A DNA stretch of 64,000 nt, taken from assembly GCA_016841825.1 (NCBI GenBank), contig JAENYK010000016.1:1-64000 (forward strand). Reading direction: 5' to 3'. The position numbers and the translations under genes were made by a program. The DNA comes from Halothermothrix sp. (GTDB lineage: Bacteria; Bacillota; Halanaerobiia; DY22613). This document shows positions 17,854 through 27,531 of the stretch, piece by piece; the stretch's first letter is position 1; each line of letters begins with the position of its first letter. The notes under the pieces were generated by a model, which saw only the letters and a program-made list of their open reading frames with translations, searched no databases and was not told the DNA's origin.

Positions 17854-19755
17854 TTATTTTTTCGTTACCAGTGCCCCATAGGTTAATGGAACCCGGCAAA
17901 CCTCCTGTAATTCTTCAAATGACTCCTGAACCACCCCGGGATCATAATCATAGCGAATAACCCGATCATAAAGATCAATAATCTGAACCAATTCTTCCGG
18001 TGAATAGAATACCCCCTCTATTCTAAAGGAAGCGATTCCGTTATGCGCTAGCTCATCTAACACTGGCATCAATCCCAAATGATTCTGTAAAAATACATGG
18101 TTTCGACAATATTGATCCATCTCCACCTGGTGCAGACAACCGGATTCATCTTCCAGAACAATACCCTGATTGCAGCCCAGCTTACAGATACCATCCCGTT
18201 TATATTTAAGACAGTTATCACTCACCATTCCACGAATCGGGCCTTGTACAACCATCTCAAGATCAATTAAATCTTGCTTACCAATATTTTGAACTTCTTG
18301 TACCCCTGCTTCCAGAGATAGAGTCGCAGATCGAAAACCCTGTTGTTTTAATAATTTACAACTACGGGTATTAAAAATGTTTAGTCCAGTATCACCAAAA
18401 AGGCTAAATTCTAAATCTGCACCATATAGAGCTTCAACAACCCCAATATTACCAGTCATCACTCGCAAATAGTACGTATCAAAATCACTGAAAAAATCTT
18501 TCAAATCATTCATTTCCCGTTCCATAATAACACTGGGAGTGCGAAAGACTACTTCTCGGCCATGAAGATTACCTAATTTTATAGCTAAAGCTATCTCTTT
18601 TTTGGTCCATGGACTATATGGTCGGAAAGCATCTCCTCCAATAAGTATACGCTCCACATTAGATTTTAAGACTGCTTCAAAATGAGTAAATGTTGGTACT
18701 GCTGCGGTCAAACTGGCAGTTTTTTTGAATTCCCTACCCGATAACCCCTGTACTAAGCTAGCTTTAAGCTCAGCTGTATTCTTTGTAGTAATCTCTGGCT
18801 CTTTTATCGCTGTGGAGAATACACGTGGTTCTCTCTCTCCACTTTGATCGATAAAATCAGCACCGGGATGCCCGAAAGCAAAACTAGTGCTATATTCACG
18901 AATCCGTTGTCTATACATCTCATTACCTGCCAACTGGTTATTCTCATAACCAATCGGGTCTGCCAGATAACGGTCGATCTCTCGACGATAACTGGAGATC
19001 AAAAAATGCAAATACTCTGGTGAACGCATCCGACCTTCAACTTTAAAACAGACTACACCAGACTGAATCATTTCTCGCAAGTTATAGAACATACACATAT
19101 CTTTGACAGCTAAATGATATTTAAAATCTTCTTCTCCGGTCAGACGAAATGGCCAGCGACATGGCTTCATACATTTCCCCCGATTACTACTCAGTCCGAA
19201 GAGAATTCCACTATGTATACATTGACCACTCTGGGCATAGCACATATCTCCATGAATAAAATATTCAAATTCCATATCCAGAGTCTGGCTGTATGCTTTT
19301 ATCTGTTCTAAAGTCATCTCCCTGGAAGTGACCACCCGGGTTACACCTCGATCTCTCAGGTAACGAATAGAATCCAGATTACTGGTATTCATCATCACAC
19401 TAGAATGAACCTCAAAACTGGGTTTTAACTCTCTAATTAAGTCCAGCATAGCCAAATCCTGAATAATAACTCCATCGACGGATATCTCATCTAAAAACAC
19501 CAAAAAATCCACCATTTCAACCAGTTCATGATCTGACAGCAGATTATTTACTGTCACATAAAGACGTGCATCCCGCTCATGGGCATAATCAACAGCTTTT
19601 CGCAGCTGTTCGTTATCAAAATTAAATTCTTTACGATGCATTCGCATGTTAAAACGCTTGCCACCTAGATATACAGCGTCTGCCCCAGCTTCAATCACTG
19701 TTTCAAAAGCTTGCCAGGTACCGGCTGGAGCGAGTAGTTCAACTTTTGGTTCCAT
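17854..19755 (-). CDS. U32 family peptidase-like protein (RlhA/TrhP relative)
   Basis: A 633-residue U32-family protein. The N-terminal U32 barrel shows ELLAPAG, DAVYLGG and the signature FIHGDMCYAQSGQC with cysteines, and continues SNRGKCMKPCR. A long C-terminal part carries DUF3656-type sequence with a second Cys cluster (GICKLGCNQG). Members are annotated as collagenase-like peptidases, but well-studied ones (RlhA, TrhP) hydroxylate RNA cytidine or uridine and contain Fe-S clusters. The several conserved Cys pairs here fit the RNA-modification view better. It is the first gene of the operon 19755-15588, with AAGGAG upstream. Confidence 0.85.
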   Translation of the reverse strand: MEPKVELLAPAGTWQAFETVIEAGADAVYLGGKRFNMRMHRKEFNFDNEQLRKAVDYAHERDARLYVTVNNLLSDHELVEMVDFLVFLDEISVDGVIIQDLAMLDLIRELKPSFEVHSSVMMNTSNLDSIRYLRDRGVTRVVTSREMTLEQIKAYSQTLDMEFEYFIHGDMCYAQSGQCIHSGILFGLSSNRGKCMKPCRWPFRLTGEEDFKYHLAVKDMCMFYNLREMIQSGVVCFKVEGRMRSPEYLHFLISSYRREIDRYLADPIGYENNQLAGNEMYRQRIREYSTSFAFGHPGADFIDQSGEREPRVFSTAIKEPEITTKNTAELKASLVQGLSGREFKKTASLTAAVPTFTHFEAVLKSNVERILIGGDAFRPYSPWTKKEIALAIKLGNLHGREVVFRTPSVIMEREMNDLKDFFSDFDTYYLRVMTGNIGVVEALYGADLEFSLFGDTGLNIFNTRSCKLLKQQGFRSATLSLEAGVQEVQNIGKQDLIDLEMVVQGPIRGMVSDNCLKYKRDGICKLGCNQGIVLEDESGCLHQVEMDQYCRNHVFLQNHLGLMPVLDELAHNGIASFRIEGVFYSPEELVQIIDLYDRVIRYDYDPGVVQESFEELQEVCRVPLTYGALVTKK

Positions 19756-19912
19756 ATTAAAAGGTCATCTCCTTCATCTTAGGTTTATAAAAACAAATTA
19801 CTTATTTCGTTCTTTACCCCCCAAAACCCTGCTTAAAAATTCAATTTCCACGATTTATTAAATCTTAACACCTTTTATCACCTAATTTATAAAACCAAAA
19901 TCTAACATATTT

Positions 19913-19953
19913 CCTAAAAAACAAAGACACCTTAAATAGTAAAAGGTGCCTTT
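19913..19953 (-). terminator. terminator of the PLP-enzyme gene
   Basis: Minus-strand AAAGGCACCTT and AAGGTGTCTTT form an 11-bp stem with one mismatch, followed by GTTTTTT. It lies 64 bases past the stop of the 20017-21486 gene. Confidence 0.85.
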
Positions 19954-20016
19954 AAGAGGAGATATATTCAAATATAAAATGTAATGTGTAATACTAACCG
20001 GACATTCTCCAAATTA

Positions 20017-21486
20017 TCAGAGCAATTCTAGCAAACCGGTCTTCTCGTTAAATTCCTTTATCAGGATATCAATCTCTGCAGCCTGTTTCTGAATAGAAAC
20101 CCAATACTCCGGGTTATACCACTGAGCATCCAACTCTCGCGGATTCCTGGCCTGTTGTTCCACCCATGTATAATATTTCAGATTATGAATCCGTTTTCTA
20201 TCATAGTAACCCAATTCCTGCATATAATCAATACTTAACCCCATCAGATAGCGATGATAATCTTTAATAGCATCTTCTCTAGAATAAACTCCATCCTGTT
20301 CTTCCAATTCCTTTAATCTAGAACCATACATCTCCATTGAGTCAGTACAGACAGTCATTATTACATCATTACCAGCAAGTTCATAGTATTTGGCGAATTT
20401 AATCGCAGTTATTATATTCGCTACACCGGAAATACCTATCAATGGAAGTTTAGCAATAAAATCTGCTGATACTCCCTGATCCAGTAAATATTGCTGCCCA
20501 GCCGGTTCATTAAATAGACGAATTAGATTCATAGTTATATTATCGTCAACTGCTGCTACCATATCAGTATTTCTCACATTATGAATCCAGGGAACATGTT
20601 TATCCCCAATACCTTCAATTCGATGTTCTCCGAAACCATTTATGTATAAAGTTGGACACTGAAGAGCTTCACTGGCAGCAATCTTTACATTTGGGAATAT
20701 TTTCTTCAAATAATCACCAGAAGCTAATGTTCCCGCTGATCCTGTTGTCAAAGTAACACCCGCCAGATTATGATCCTCTCCAGCTACTTTATTAAAAACA
20801 TCTTCCATGGCATGGCCAGTAACTTGATAATGCCAGAGATAATTGCCAAATTCATCAAATTGATTAAAAATAACCACATCATCTCTAGTTCTTCTCAACT
20901 CCCAACACTTATCATAGATCTCTTTAACATTACTCTCAGTTCCCGGAGTTGGGACTACCTCTCCTGCAACTTGATTCAACCAATCAAATCGCTCCTGGCT
21001 CATTCCTTCAGGTAAGATAGCGATAGAGTCACAGGCCAGTAATGTTGAATTATATGCTCCTCCCCGGCAGTAGTTACCTGTGGAAGGCCAAACTGCCTTA
21101 TGACTGGTAGGATCAAACTGTCCAGTCACTAATCTTGGAGCCAGGCAGCCGTAGGAAGCTCCGACTTTATGTGCTCCTGTAGGAAACCATTTACCTACAA
21201 GAGCAATTATCCTGGCATTAACTCCGGTAATCTCCCGGGGAATCTCAATATAATTGACTTCCCCATATCTACCTCCATCTTTAGTCGGTTCATTCTTCCA
21301 GGTAATCCGAAAAAGATTTAATGGATTAATATCCCATAACCCGACATCCTTTAGTCTATCTTTAATCCTGTCTGAGATTAATTCGGGATTTCTCATCTCT
21401 GCAAATGTAGGCATAATGATCTTCTTTTCTTTAGCCCTTTCTACAGTGCGCTGTAGTAATCTTTCGTTAACTGTTAAATCAATCAT
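20017..21486 (-). CDS. PLP-dependent cysteine synthase/TrpB-superfamily enzyme
   Basis: A 489-residue fold-type II PLP enzyme. The cofactor lysine is in PTGAHKVGASY (about residue 105), and a glycine-rich phosphate loop is seen in TTGSAGTLASGDYL (about 250). Related domains occur in cysteine synthase, threonine dehydratase and TrpB. Proteins of this length are usually annotated only as PLP-dependent enzyme, subunit beta, and the substrate here is unknown. It stands alone with its own terminator (19913-19953). Start ATG 21486 has a GGAGGGG ribosome site at about ten bases. Confidence 0.8.
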   Translation of the reverse strand: MIDLTVNERLLQRTVERAKEKKIIMPTFAEMRNPELISDRIKDRLKDVGLWDINPLNLFRITWKNEPTKDGGRYGEVNYIEIPREITGVNARIIALVGKWFPTGAHKVGASYGCLAPRLVTGQFDPTSHKAVWPSTGNYCRGGAYNSTLLACDSIAILPEGMSQERFDWLNQVAGEVVPTPGTESNVKEIYDKCWELRRTRDDVVIFNQFDEFGNYLWHYQVTGHAMEDVFNKVAGEDHNLAGVTLTTGSAGTLASGDYLKKIFPNVKIAASEALQCPTLYINGFGEHRIEGIGDKHVPWIHNVRNTDMVAAVDDNITMNLIRLFNEPAGQQYLLDQGVSADFIAKLPLIGISGVANIITAIKFAKYYELAGNDVIMTVCTDSMEMYGSRLKELEEQDGVYSREDAIKDYHRYLMGLSIDYMQELGYYDRKRIHNLKYYTWVEQQARNPRELDAQWYNPEYWVSIQKQAAEIDILIKEFNEKTGLLELL

Positions 21487-21661
21487 TAATGCTCATCCCC
21501 TCCAAAATATTTTCAGTTTTGCATCATTCAAAAAACAGATACATACACCAAATAGTTCAAACTCTAACTTACTAAATATTAAATTACATTTATATATAGA
21601 GAATATATTCAACAAGATTTAATATATTCCTGCCTTAATGTTAATTTTTTTTAAAAACAAA

Positions 21662-21732
21662 TATCTGTAAACATCATCTATTTATATTCCCATATCGAGG
21701 TTGAAAGACTTCTCTTGTGAAATATCGCTAAG
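21662..21732 (+). repeat. dispersed repeat, copy D (partial)
   Basis: Only the distal half of the repeat is recognisable: GTAAACA, CTATTTATATTCCCA, GAGGTTG and the tail CTTGTGAAATATCGCTAA. The order and spacing match copies A-C. It is the most eroded copy. Confidence 0.4.
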
Positions 21733-21783
21733 TCCAAACCTTGCTTCTAAATGAGCTTTCGTAATATCTCTGAAATACAGAAA

Positions 21784-21812
21784 ACTACAGAAGAATTATC
21801 CTCTGTAGCTTT
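21784..21812 (-). terminator. terminator of the small 21817-22014 gene
   Basis: Minus-strand CTACAGA and TCTGTAG form a seven-base stem followed by TTTTC. It begins five bases after the stop codon. Confidence 0.65.
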
Positions 21813-21816
21813 CATT

Positions 21817-22014
21817 TTAAAAATTATTAATAAAATCTCTACCAGTATAATGAGTAACCATATGGTTATCAATATGTAAAATCTCCATCTCATCCAGATC
21901 AACCTGATGTTCCATCCACTCTTCCATTCTAAACTTAACCCTATCTACCACTTCTTCAACTTCTCCGTACTCCTTATCCTGATATTTTACCAGGATAATA
22001 AAAGACTCTTTCAC
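21817..22014 (-). CDS. small conserved-looking hypothetical protein
   Basis: A 65-residue acidic, non-membrane protein beginning MKESFIILVKYQDKEYG and rich in Glu, Asp and Met. The GTG start at 22014 has AAGGAGGGG seven bases upstream, and a terminator follows, so it is very likely a true gene. No motif or family is recognised. It lies between the PLP enzyme and mnmA, and is probably transcribed alone. Confidence 0.7.
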   Translation of the reverse strand: MKESFIILVKYQDKEYGEVEEVVDRVKFRMEEWMEHQVDLDEMEILHIDNHMVTHYTGRDFINNF

Positions 22015-22114
22015 AGACTCCCCTCCTTATAAATACCCTTTATATCTATTTTACCTCTTTATAAATTACTTTTCAATATTAATTTTTATGTTTTTTACCA
22101 AATTGCACATGGTA

Positions 22115-22147
22115 CTCAAAAAAATGCCGATCCCTGGACCGACATTT
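22115..22147 (-). terminator. terminator of mnmA
   Basis: Minus-strand AAATGTCGGTCC and GATCGGCATTT pair with G-U wobbles and are followed by seven T. It lies ten bases past the stop. Confidence 0.8.
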
Positions 22148-22156
22148 TAAAAAAGT

Positions 22157-23245
22157 TTACCCCTCTATCGTTTTAATCTCCTGAATAATCACCCCACCAC
22201 CGACCATGATATCTCCCTGATAAAAGACTACTGACTGTCCAGGGGTAATAGCACGCTGCATGTGATCAAAAATAATCTTTACTCGATTATCCTCCATTGG
22301 ATAAAGTGTGGCTTTGGCAGACGGTGAATTATAACGAATCTGGGCCTCAACCACCATTGGCTCTGTCAGCTTAGCAATGGAGATCCAATTTAGTTGACCA
22401 GCATACAATCCAGCTCCAAAAACTTCATTATTCTCTCCTACAATAACAGCATTTCTATCAGTATCCAATTCGATCACATAAATCGGCTTACCGGCAGCAA
22501 TTCCCAACCCCTTACGCTGACCAATGGTATAGAACGGTAACCCATCATGAGTACCCAGACAATTACCCTGAACATCCAGGATCGGGCCAGGCTGAACCAA
22601 CTGAGGATGGTGTTCTTTCAAAAATCGCCCGTAATCATCATCGGGAATAAAACAAATCTCCTGACTATCGGGTTTGTTATGCACACTCAAATTCCGTTCT
22701 TTTGCCATCTCTCGAGTCTGCTCTTTCGTATAATCACCCAATGGAAAAAGCGTATGTGCTAGTTGAAATTGAGTCATTCCCCAGAGGGCATATGTCTGAT
22801 CTTTAGCATTATCTCTACCTTTTCTAATCAAATGTCGGGCGTCTAGATTATGCTCCACCCTTGCATAGTGACCTGTCGCTACATACTGAGCATCTAACTC
22901 CAGAGCACGCTTTAACAAAGCCTCGAATTTAACCTTCTGATTACACATAATACAGGGATTAGGAGTACGCCCCTGACTATACTCTTCCACAAAATAATCA
23001 ATAACTTTGTCCTGAAAAAGTTCCTGAAAATTTACTACATAAAAAGGAATATCTAATCTGTGTGCTACCCTTCTGGCATCTTCCACAGCTGAAAGAGAAC
23101 AGCAACCACCGTGATCTCTAGCAGGTTCATATTCCGGCCAAATTTGCATCATAATCCCAATTACATCATAACCCTGTTCTTTTAATAGAGCAGCAGTCAG
23201 AGAGCTATCAACTCCCCCACTCATTGCTGCAACAACTCGTGTCAT
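22157..23245 (-). CDS. mnmA: tRNA 2-thiouridylase MnmA
   Basis: A 362-residue MnmA/TrmU, which adds sulfur to U34 of tRNA-Lys, -Glu and -Gln. Visible are the PP-loop SGGVDSS (residues 9-15), the catalytic cysteine in NPCIMCN (about 100) and its partner in DSQEICFIPDDDYG (about 200). Both thiol positions needed for persulfide chemistry are present. The upstream genes encode the cysteine desulfurase and IscU scaffold, so the sulfur source is in the same operon. Length is normal. Start ATG 23245 has AAGGTGG upstream. Confidence 0.95.
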   Translation of the reverse strand: MTRVVAAMSGGVDSSLTAALLKEQGYDVIGIMMQIWPEYEPARDHGGCCSLSAVEDARRVAHRLDIPFYVVNFQELFQDKVIDYFVEEYSQGRTPNPCIMCNQKVKFEALLKRALELDAQYVATGHYARVEHNLDARHLIRKGRDNAKDQTYALWGMTQFQLAHTLFPLGDYTKEQTREMAKERNLSVHNKPDSQEICFIPDDDYGRFLKEHHPQLVQPGPILDVQGNCLGTHDGLPFYTIGQRKGLGIAAGKPIYVIELDTDRNAVIVGENNEVFGAGLYAGQLNWISIAKLTEPMVVEAQIRYNSPSAKATLYPMEDNRVKIIFDHMQRAITPGQSVVFYQGDIMVGGGVIIQEIKTIEG

Positions 23246-23281
23246 CTTACTTCCACCTTTACTTGAGGTTTTTCTGCATAT

Positions 23282-23692
23282 TTAGTCTTCTTCAATATCG
23301 TGATGATGATCATGCTCTTCTTCTGTAAAATCCTCCCCCAAATAATCAGCTATAGCTTTGCGCAGAGCATCTGCAGCTAAATTAGAACAGTGCATCTTCA
23401 CTGGTGGAAGACCACCCAGTTCTTCGGCAACCATTTTATTTGTAATCTTTTTCGCCTCTTCGACAGTTTTCCCGATGACCATCTCAGTAACCTGACTACT
23501 GGTAGCGACAGCTGCTCCACAACCAAAAGTTTTAAATTTACAATCTACAATCTTACCATCCTCTACTTTGATAGTAATCTTCATAATATCACCGCAAGTA
23601 GGATTACCTACCTGACCACTTCCATCTGGATTTTCGATCTCCCCAACATTTCGGGGATTTTGAAAATGATCCATTACCTTCTCATTATACAT
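23282..23692 (-). CDS. iscU: NifU/IscU-type Fe-S cluster scaffold
   Basis: A 136-residue IscU-like scaffold with its three cluster-binding cysteines at 33 (PTCGD), 58 (FGCGAA) and 102 (MHCSN). It assembles [2Fe-2S]/[4Fe-4S] clusters from sulfur delivered by the upstream desulfurase. I use ATG 23692 (MYNEKVMDHF), the usual start of this family, with AAGGAG nine bases upstream; the longer frame adds three residues. The C-terminus is a His/Glu-rich tail, common in anaerobe versions. It is in the operon iscR-iscS-iscU-mnmA. Confidence 0.95.
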   Translation of the reverse strand: MYNEKVMDHFQNPRNVGEIENPDGSGQVGNPTCGDIMKITIKVEDGKIVDCKFKTFGCGAAVATSSQVTEMVIGKTVEEAKKITNKMVAEELGGLPPVKMHCSNLAADALRKAIADYLGEDFTEEEHDHHHDIEED

Positions 23693-23735
23693 TCTAATCA
23701 TCTCCTTAAAAATTACACTATTAATTCAGATAAAA

Positions 23736-24908
23736 CTATTTAGTTGCATTATATAAAGGTGACATCTGGCGAAGCTTTTCTACTACTCCCGGCAGCACTT
23801 CCAGAACATAATCAATCTCTTCTTCAGTATTATAAATTCCCAGAGTTAATCTGAGAGACCCATGAGCCACCTCATGGCTTAAACCGATGGCCAAAAGAAC
23901 ATGAGATGGATCAAGGGACCCTGAAGTACAGGCAGATCCACTAGATGCGCCAATCCCCTGTAAATCTAAATTCAAAAGCAATGATTCGCCTTCAATATAT
24001 TTAAAACAGACGTTAACATTTTGCGGTAATCTCTCAGTCGGATGACCATTCAAAATAATTTCTGGAACTCTCTCTTCAATTCCTTTGATCAATTTATCTC
24101 TAAGTACAGTTAATTTCTTCTGCTTTTCGTCCAAATCTGCCATAGCCAGTTCTGCAGCTTTACCCAAACCGATAATTCCAGTTGTATTATGCGTACTACC
24201 CCGACGTTTGCGCTCCTGAGCACCGCCATGCATGTGAGGGACTAATTTAACACCTTTCCGCACATATAAAGCCCCTACACCTTTCGGTCCATTAAACTTA
24301 TGACCACTCAAAGACAGCATGTCAATCTTCATCTCTTGCACATTGACCGGTATACTACCGATCGCCTGCACAGCATCAGTATGAAATAACACACCCTTCG
24401 TACGAGCAATGTTACCAATCTCATGAACAGGTTGAATTGTCCCAATTTCATTATTGGCAAACATTATAGTAATTAAGATTGTCTTATCAGTGATCGCATT
24501 TTCTAAATCCTGAAGACAAATTTGACCATATTCATTCACTGGCAGATATGTTACTTCTACACCATGATATTTTTTAAGATATTCACAGGTGTGCAATACA
24601 CCATGGTGTTCAATCTGGGTAGTAATGATATGGTTTCCTTTATTCTTCTGGGCCAGAGCTATACCAATAATCGCCAGGTTGTCAGCTTCTGTTCCTCCGC
24701 TGGTAAAAATAATCTCCGAAGAATCCTTAGCACCTATCAATTTTGCTACCTGTTCACGCGATTCTGTAATGTATTTGGATACATCTCGTCCAAAAGAATG
24801 AACACTGGATGGATTACCAAAATGTTCAGTAAAGAAAGGCAGCATTGCCTCCACAACCTCAGGACGGGTAGGAGTTGTTGCACTATTGTCTAAATAAACT
24901 CTTCTCAT
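23736..24908 (-). CDS. iscS: cysteine desulfurase (IscS/NifS)
   Basis: A 390-residue class I cysteine desulfurase. The PLP lysine is Lys204 in SGHKFNGPKG, and the persulfide cysteine is Cys327 in SSGSACTSG. It frees sulfur from cysteine for Fe-S clusters and for tRNA thiolation. It lies between the Rrf2 regulator gene and the scaffold gene, the standard IscR-regulated order. Start ATG 24908 has AAAGGAGG at good spacing. Confidence 0.95.
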   Translation of the reverse strand: MRRVYLDNSATTPTRPEVVEAMLPFFTEHFGNPSSVHSFGRDVSKYITESREQVAKLIGAKDSSEIIFTSGGTEADNLAIIGIALAQKNKGNHIITTQIEHHGVLHTCEYLKKYHGVEVTYLPVNEYGQICLQDLENAITDKTILITIMFANNEIGTIQPVHEIGNIARTKGVLFHTDAVQAIGSIPVNVQEMKIDMLSLSGHKFNGPKGVGALYVRKGVKLVPHMHGGAQERKRRGSTHNTTGIIGLGKAAELAMADLDEKQKKLTVLRDKLIKGIEERVPEIILNGHPTERLPQNVNVCFKYIEGESLLLNLDLQGIGASSGSACTSGSLDPSHVLLAIGLSHEVAHGSLRLTLGIYNTEEEIDYVLEVLPGVVEKLRQMSPLYNATK

Positions 24909-24941
24909 TGTGATTCCTCCTTTGTACGCGCTTGTACACGC

Positions 24942-25397
24942 TTAAATGTGATACATAAACCCTTCATTTTGATCATGTTTCCTCTGTAAAGCATTCTGGC
25001 AAAGATCGTCTAAAGTTATATCATCTAACACTTCATCAATCTTCTCCTTCAAACGCTCCCAGATAATCCTGGTAACACAATCTTCGGTATTCTCACATTG
25101 AAAGTCCTCGTCTTCACTAACACATTCTGTTGGTGCAATTGGTCCCTCAAGAGTACGAATTATGTCGCCAATAGTTATCTCTTTAGGCTCACGAGTCAAA
25201 AGATATCCTCCATAAGCACCCCGAATACTTTTGACAATGCCAGCTTTACGTAGTGAAGCAATCAACTGCTCCAAATAATGTTCAGAAAGTCCCTGACGTT
25301 CTGCAATGGTACGTAATGATACCGGACCTGAGCCATAGCGCATCGCTAAATCAAACATAGCACGCACTCCATAACGACCTTTGGTCGATAATTTCAT
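24942..25397 (-). CDS. iscR: Rrf2-family regulator, IscR-like
   Basis: A 151-residue winged-helix regulator of the Rrf2 family. The N-terminal HTH runs from about 1 to 60 (KGRYGVRAMFDLA, then the recognition region LSEHYLEQLI). Three cysteines at about 92-105 (ECVSE, FQCE, EDCVTR) match the Fe-S cluster ligands of IscR, setting it apart from the CymR branch, which lacks them. It presumably senses cluster status and represses the iscS-iscU-mnmA genes that follow. A promoter and dyad lie directly upstream (25418-25481), suggesting autoregulation. Confidence 0.88.
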   Translation of the reverse strand: MKLSTKGRYGVRAMFDLAMRYGSGPVSLRTIAERQGLSEHYLEQLIASLRKAGIVKSIRGAYGGYLLTREPKEITIGDIIRTLEGPIAPTECVSEDEDFQCENTEDCVTRIIWERLKEKIDEVLDDITLDDLCQNALQRKHDQNEGFMYHI

Positions 25398-25417
25398 GCT
25401 ATTAACCTCCCTTATTA

Positions 25418-25440
25418 ATTCCGACTATTCTTATAGGGAT
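25418..25440. promoter_or_regulatory. possible IscR operator dyad
   Basis: ATTCCGACTATTCTTATAGGGAT has imperfect dyad symmetry (ATTCC... against ...GGGAT) and lies between the promoter and the start of iscR. The position suits autorepression, and the A-T-C-C half-site style resembles Rrf2 sites. The assignment is inferred. Confidence 0.35.
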
Positions 25441-25451
25441 TTCCTAGATTA

Positions 25452-25481
25452 ATCTTACCACATTTCACTGAAATATGTCAA
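25452..25481 (-). promoter_or_regulatory. sigma-A promoter of the isc operon
   Basis: Minus-strand TTGACA (25481-25476), an 18-base spacer and TAAGAT (25457-25452). It lies 55 bases upstream of the iscR start. Confidence 0.6.
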
Positions 25482-25578
25482 CACCTGAATATAAATCTAA
25501 TCACTAAAAAATATTTTTTCCATTATGTAAGATTTTATAAGAGTATACTTCCAGACATTCAATTATCATGTTATCAAA

Positions 25579-26220
25579 TTAATCTCGAAATTCCGATTCT
25601 ACCACTGTCACTATAGCTTTTCCCCTTGTGGCATCAATTAATTTTTGAGTAAATCTTTCTAAATAACCTGGCAAAAGGTCAACTATCACTGCGGCTCCTT
25701 CATTAGAATATTGGGTATCTTTTATTTCACCTATTCCACTCTGAACTTCTTTAACTACGGAACCTATCTGGTCGTAAGGTACTTCTACTCTCACCAGCAG
25801 GAACTGAACTTTCTCTTTAATCTCTGCCAGAGTCAACCCCGCTTTAGCGCAATCCCCATATGCCCGTACAAGCCCACCAAACCCCAGTTTAGTACCACCA
25901 AAATATCTGGTGACTATAACCGCCACATTGGTCAGCTCTTCTCCTTCAATAGCCATTAATACAGGCGGTCCAGATGATCCGGCAGGTTCTCCATCATCAT
26001 TATAGCGTTTTATCGCCTGATCACCTAAACCTACTTTGAAAGCAGTTACATTATGGGTTGCATCATAAAATTCTCTGGAAATTCGTTCAATAAAACTCAT
26101 AGCCTCTCCTTCAGATTGCACAGGCGCTACAGAAGCAATAAATTTACTATCTTTAACCTTTATCTGAGTCCGTACTTCTCCAGTAATGGTCAGATATCGA
26201 TCATTCACTACGTTCACCAC
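25579..26220 (-). CDS. yigZ: YigZ/IMPACT family protein
   Basis: A 213-residue IMPACT-family protein. The N-terminal domain holds the family signature VTRYFGGTKLGFGGLVRAY and the DDGEPAGSSG loop, and the C-terminal domain is the ferredoxin-like DUF1949 type. The cellular role of YigZ/YvyE is not firmly known. Relatives in eukaryotes affect translation control. It overlaps the end of rarA by 20 bases, so it is cotranslated. The start is ambiguous among GTG codons at 26220, 26217 and 26208. Confidence 0.88.
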   Translation of the reverse strand: MVNVVNDRYLTITGEVRTQIKVKDSKFIASVAPVQSEGEAMSFIERISREFYDATHNVTAFKVGLGDQAIKRYNDDGEPAGSSGPPVLMAIEGEELTNVAVIVTRYFGGTKLGFGGLVRAYGDCAKAGLTLAEIKEKVQFLLVRVEVPYDQIGSVVKEVQSGIGEIKDTQYSNEGAAVIVDLLPGYLERFTQKLIDATRGKAIVTVVESEFRD

Positions 26221-27526
26221 ATCTCTTCAAATATTCCTGAATCTGTTTCTCATAGCCATTAGAAGTAGTTGTATAAAATTTTTTACCTACCATCTGTTCA
26301 GGCAGATAATTCTGAAAAACATAATTTCCCGGATAATCATGGGGATATTTGTACCCCTGACCATTCCCCAATTTTCCAGCCCCAGAATAATGAGCATCTT
26401 TAAGATGACGCGGGACAGAACCGACTTCCTCCTGTTCGATAGCTTTTAAAGCAGAATCAATACCCACAATCACTGAATTACTCTTTGGAGCAGTTGCGAT
26501 AAATAACGCAGCTTCTGCAAGAGGAATTCGTGCCTCTGGCATCCCCACATGTTCCACTGCCTGGGCAGCAGCCACCGCCACAATCAAGGCATGGGGATTT
26601 GCCAGACCGACATCTTCTGCAGCATGAACCAATATTCGTCGAGCAATAAACCTCGGATCTTCACCAGCATGAATCATCCTGGCCAACCAATACAGGGTAG
26701 CATCAGGATCAGAACCTCGCATACTCTTAATGAAAGCAGAGATGGTATCATAATGATTGTCTCCTTGTTTATCATAACTTAAAGCCCGTTTCTGGATAGA
26801 TTCTTCTGCCACTGACAAGTTTATATGTACGATTCCAGATTCATCCTCTGGAGTCGTTAATACAGCCAACTCCAGAGCATTAAGTGCAGCCCTCGCATCT
26901 CCATTAGCCATATTAGCTAAATGCTCTAAAGCCAGATCTTCTATCTCCAGTTTATACTTACCCAGACCGCGCTCATCATCCCTAATGGCATTAGACAATA
27001 TCTCTTTAATCTCCGTCTGAGTCAGATTACGTAACTGGAAAATTCGCGAACGAGAGAGCAAAGGTGAGTTAACTTCAAAATATGGATTCTCAGTGGTCGC
27101 TCCAATCAGAACAACAGTACCATCCTCTACCGCAGGGAGTAATGCATCCTGCTGCGATTTATTAAAACGGTGAATCTCATCGACAAACAAGATTGTCCGT
27201 TTCTGATACATTCCTAAATTTTCCCGGGCTTTCTGAATAACATCCCGAATATCCTTAACTCCTGAAGTCACAGCATTTAGAATCTGAAAATCTGACCGGG
27301 TGGTATTGGCAATAATCTGAGCCAAAGTGGTCTTACCTGTTCCCGGAGGTCCATAAAAGATGAGTGAAGACATCCTATCAGCCTGAATTGCCCTTCTAAG
27401 CAGTCTACCCTCTCCCACTATCTCCTCTTGCCCAACAAATTCATCCAGGGTCTGAGGGCGCATTTTGGCTGCCAGAGGAGCATCCTTTCGTTTTTCTTGT
27501 TCAGCGTGTATACTAAACAGATCCAT
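26201..27526 (-). CDS. rarA: replication-associated recombination ATPase RarA
   Basis: A 441-residue RarA/MgsA AAA+ ATPase acting at stalled replication forks. Walker [12 protein letters not shown] (about 55), Walker [20 protein letters not shown] (about 110), the Ser-Arg arginine-finger region [10 protein letters not shown], and the C-terminal MgsA tetramerisation part are all visible. The ATG at 27526 (MDLFSI) is chosen over TTG 27535 because AAAGG then has a nine-base spacing. The order with 5-FTHF ligase before it and the isc genes after it is conserved in Bacilli and Clostridia. Confidence 0.93.
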   Translation of the reverse strand: MDLFSIHAEQEKRKDAPLAAKMRPQTLDEFVGQEEIVGEGRLLRRAIQADRMSSLIFYGPPGTGKTTLAQIIANTTRSDFQILNAVTSGVKDIRDVIQKARENLGMYQKRTILFVDEIHRFNKSQQDALLPAVEDGTVVLIGATTENPYFEVNSPLLSRSRIFQLRNLTQTEIKEILSNAIRDDERGLGKYKLEIEDLALEHLANMANGDARAALNALELAVLTTPEDESGIVHINLSVAEESIQKRALSYDKQGDNHYDTISAFIKSMRGSDPDATLYWLARMIHAGEDPRFIARRILVHAAEDVGLANPHALIVAVAAAQAVEHVGMPEARIPLAEAALFIATAPKSNSVIVGIDSALKAIEQEEVGSVPRHLKDAHYSGAGKLGNGQGYKYPHDYPGNYVFQNYLPEQMVGKKFYTTTSNGYEKQIQEYLKRCGERSE

Positions 27527-27531
27527 CTTAC

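Larger units (their letters stand above)
21487..21816. other. intergenic region with repeat copy D and a terminator
   Basis: No gene is seen. It contains the partial repeat copy at 21662-21732 and the terminator hairpin of the small gene to the right (21784-21812). The remainder is A/T-rich and should include the PLP-gene promoter. Confidence 0.4.
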
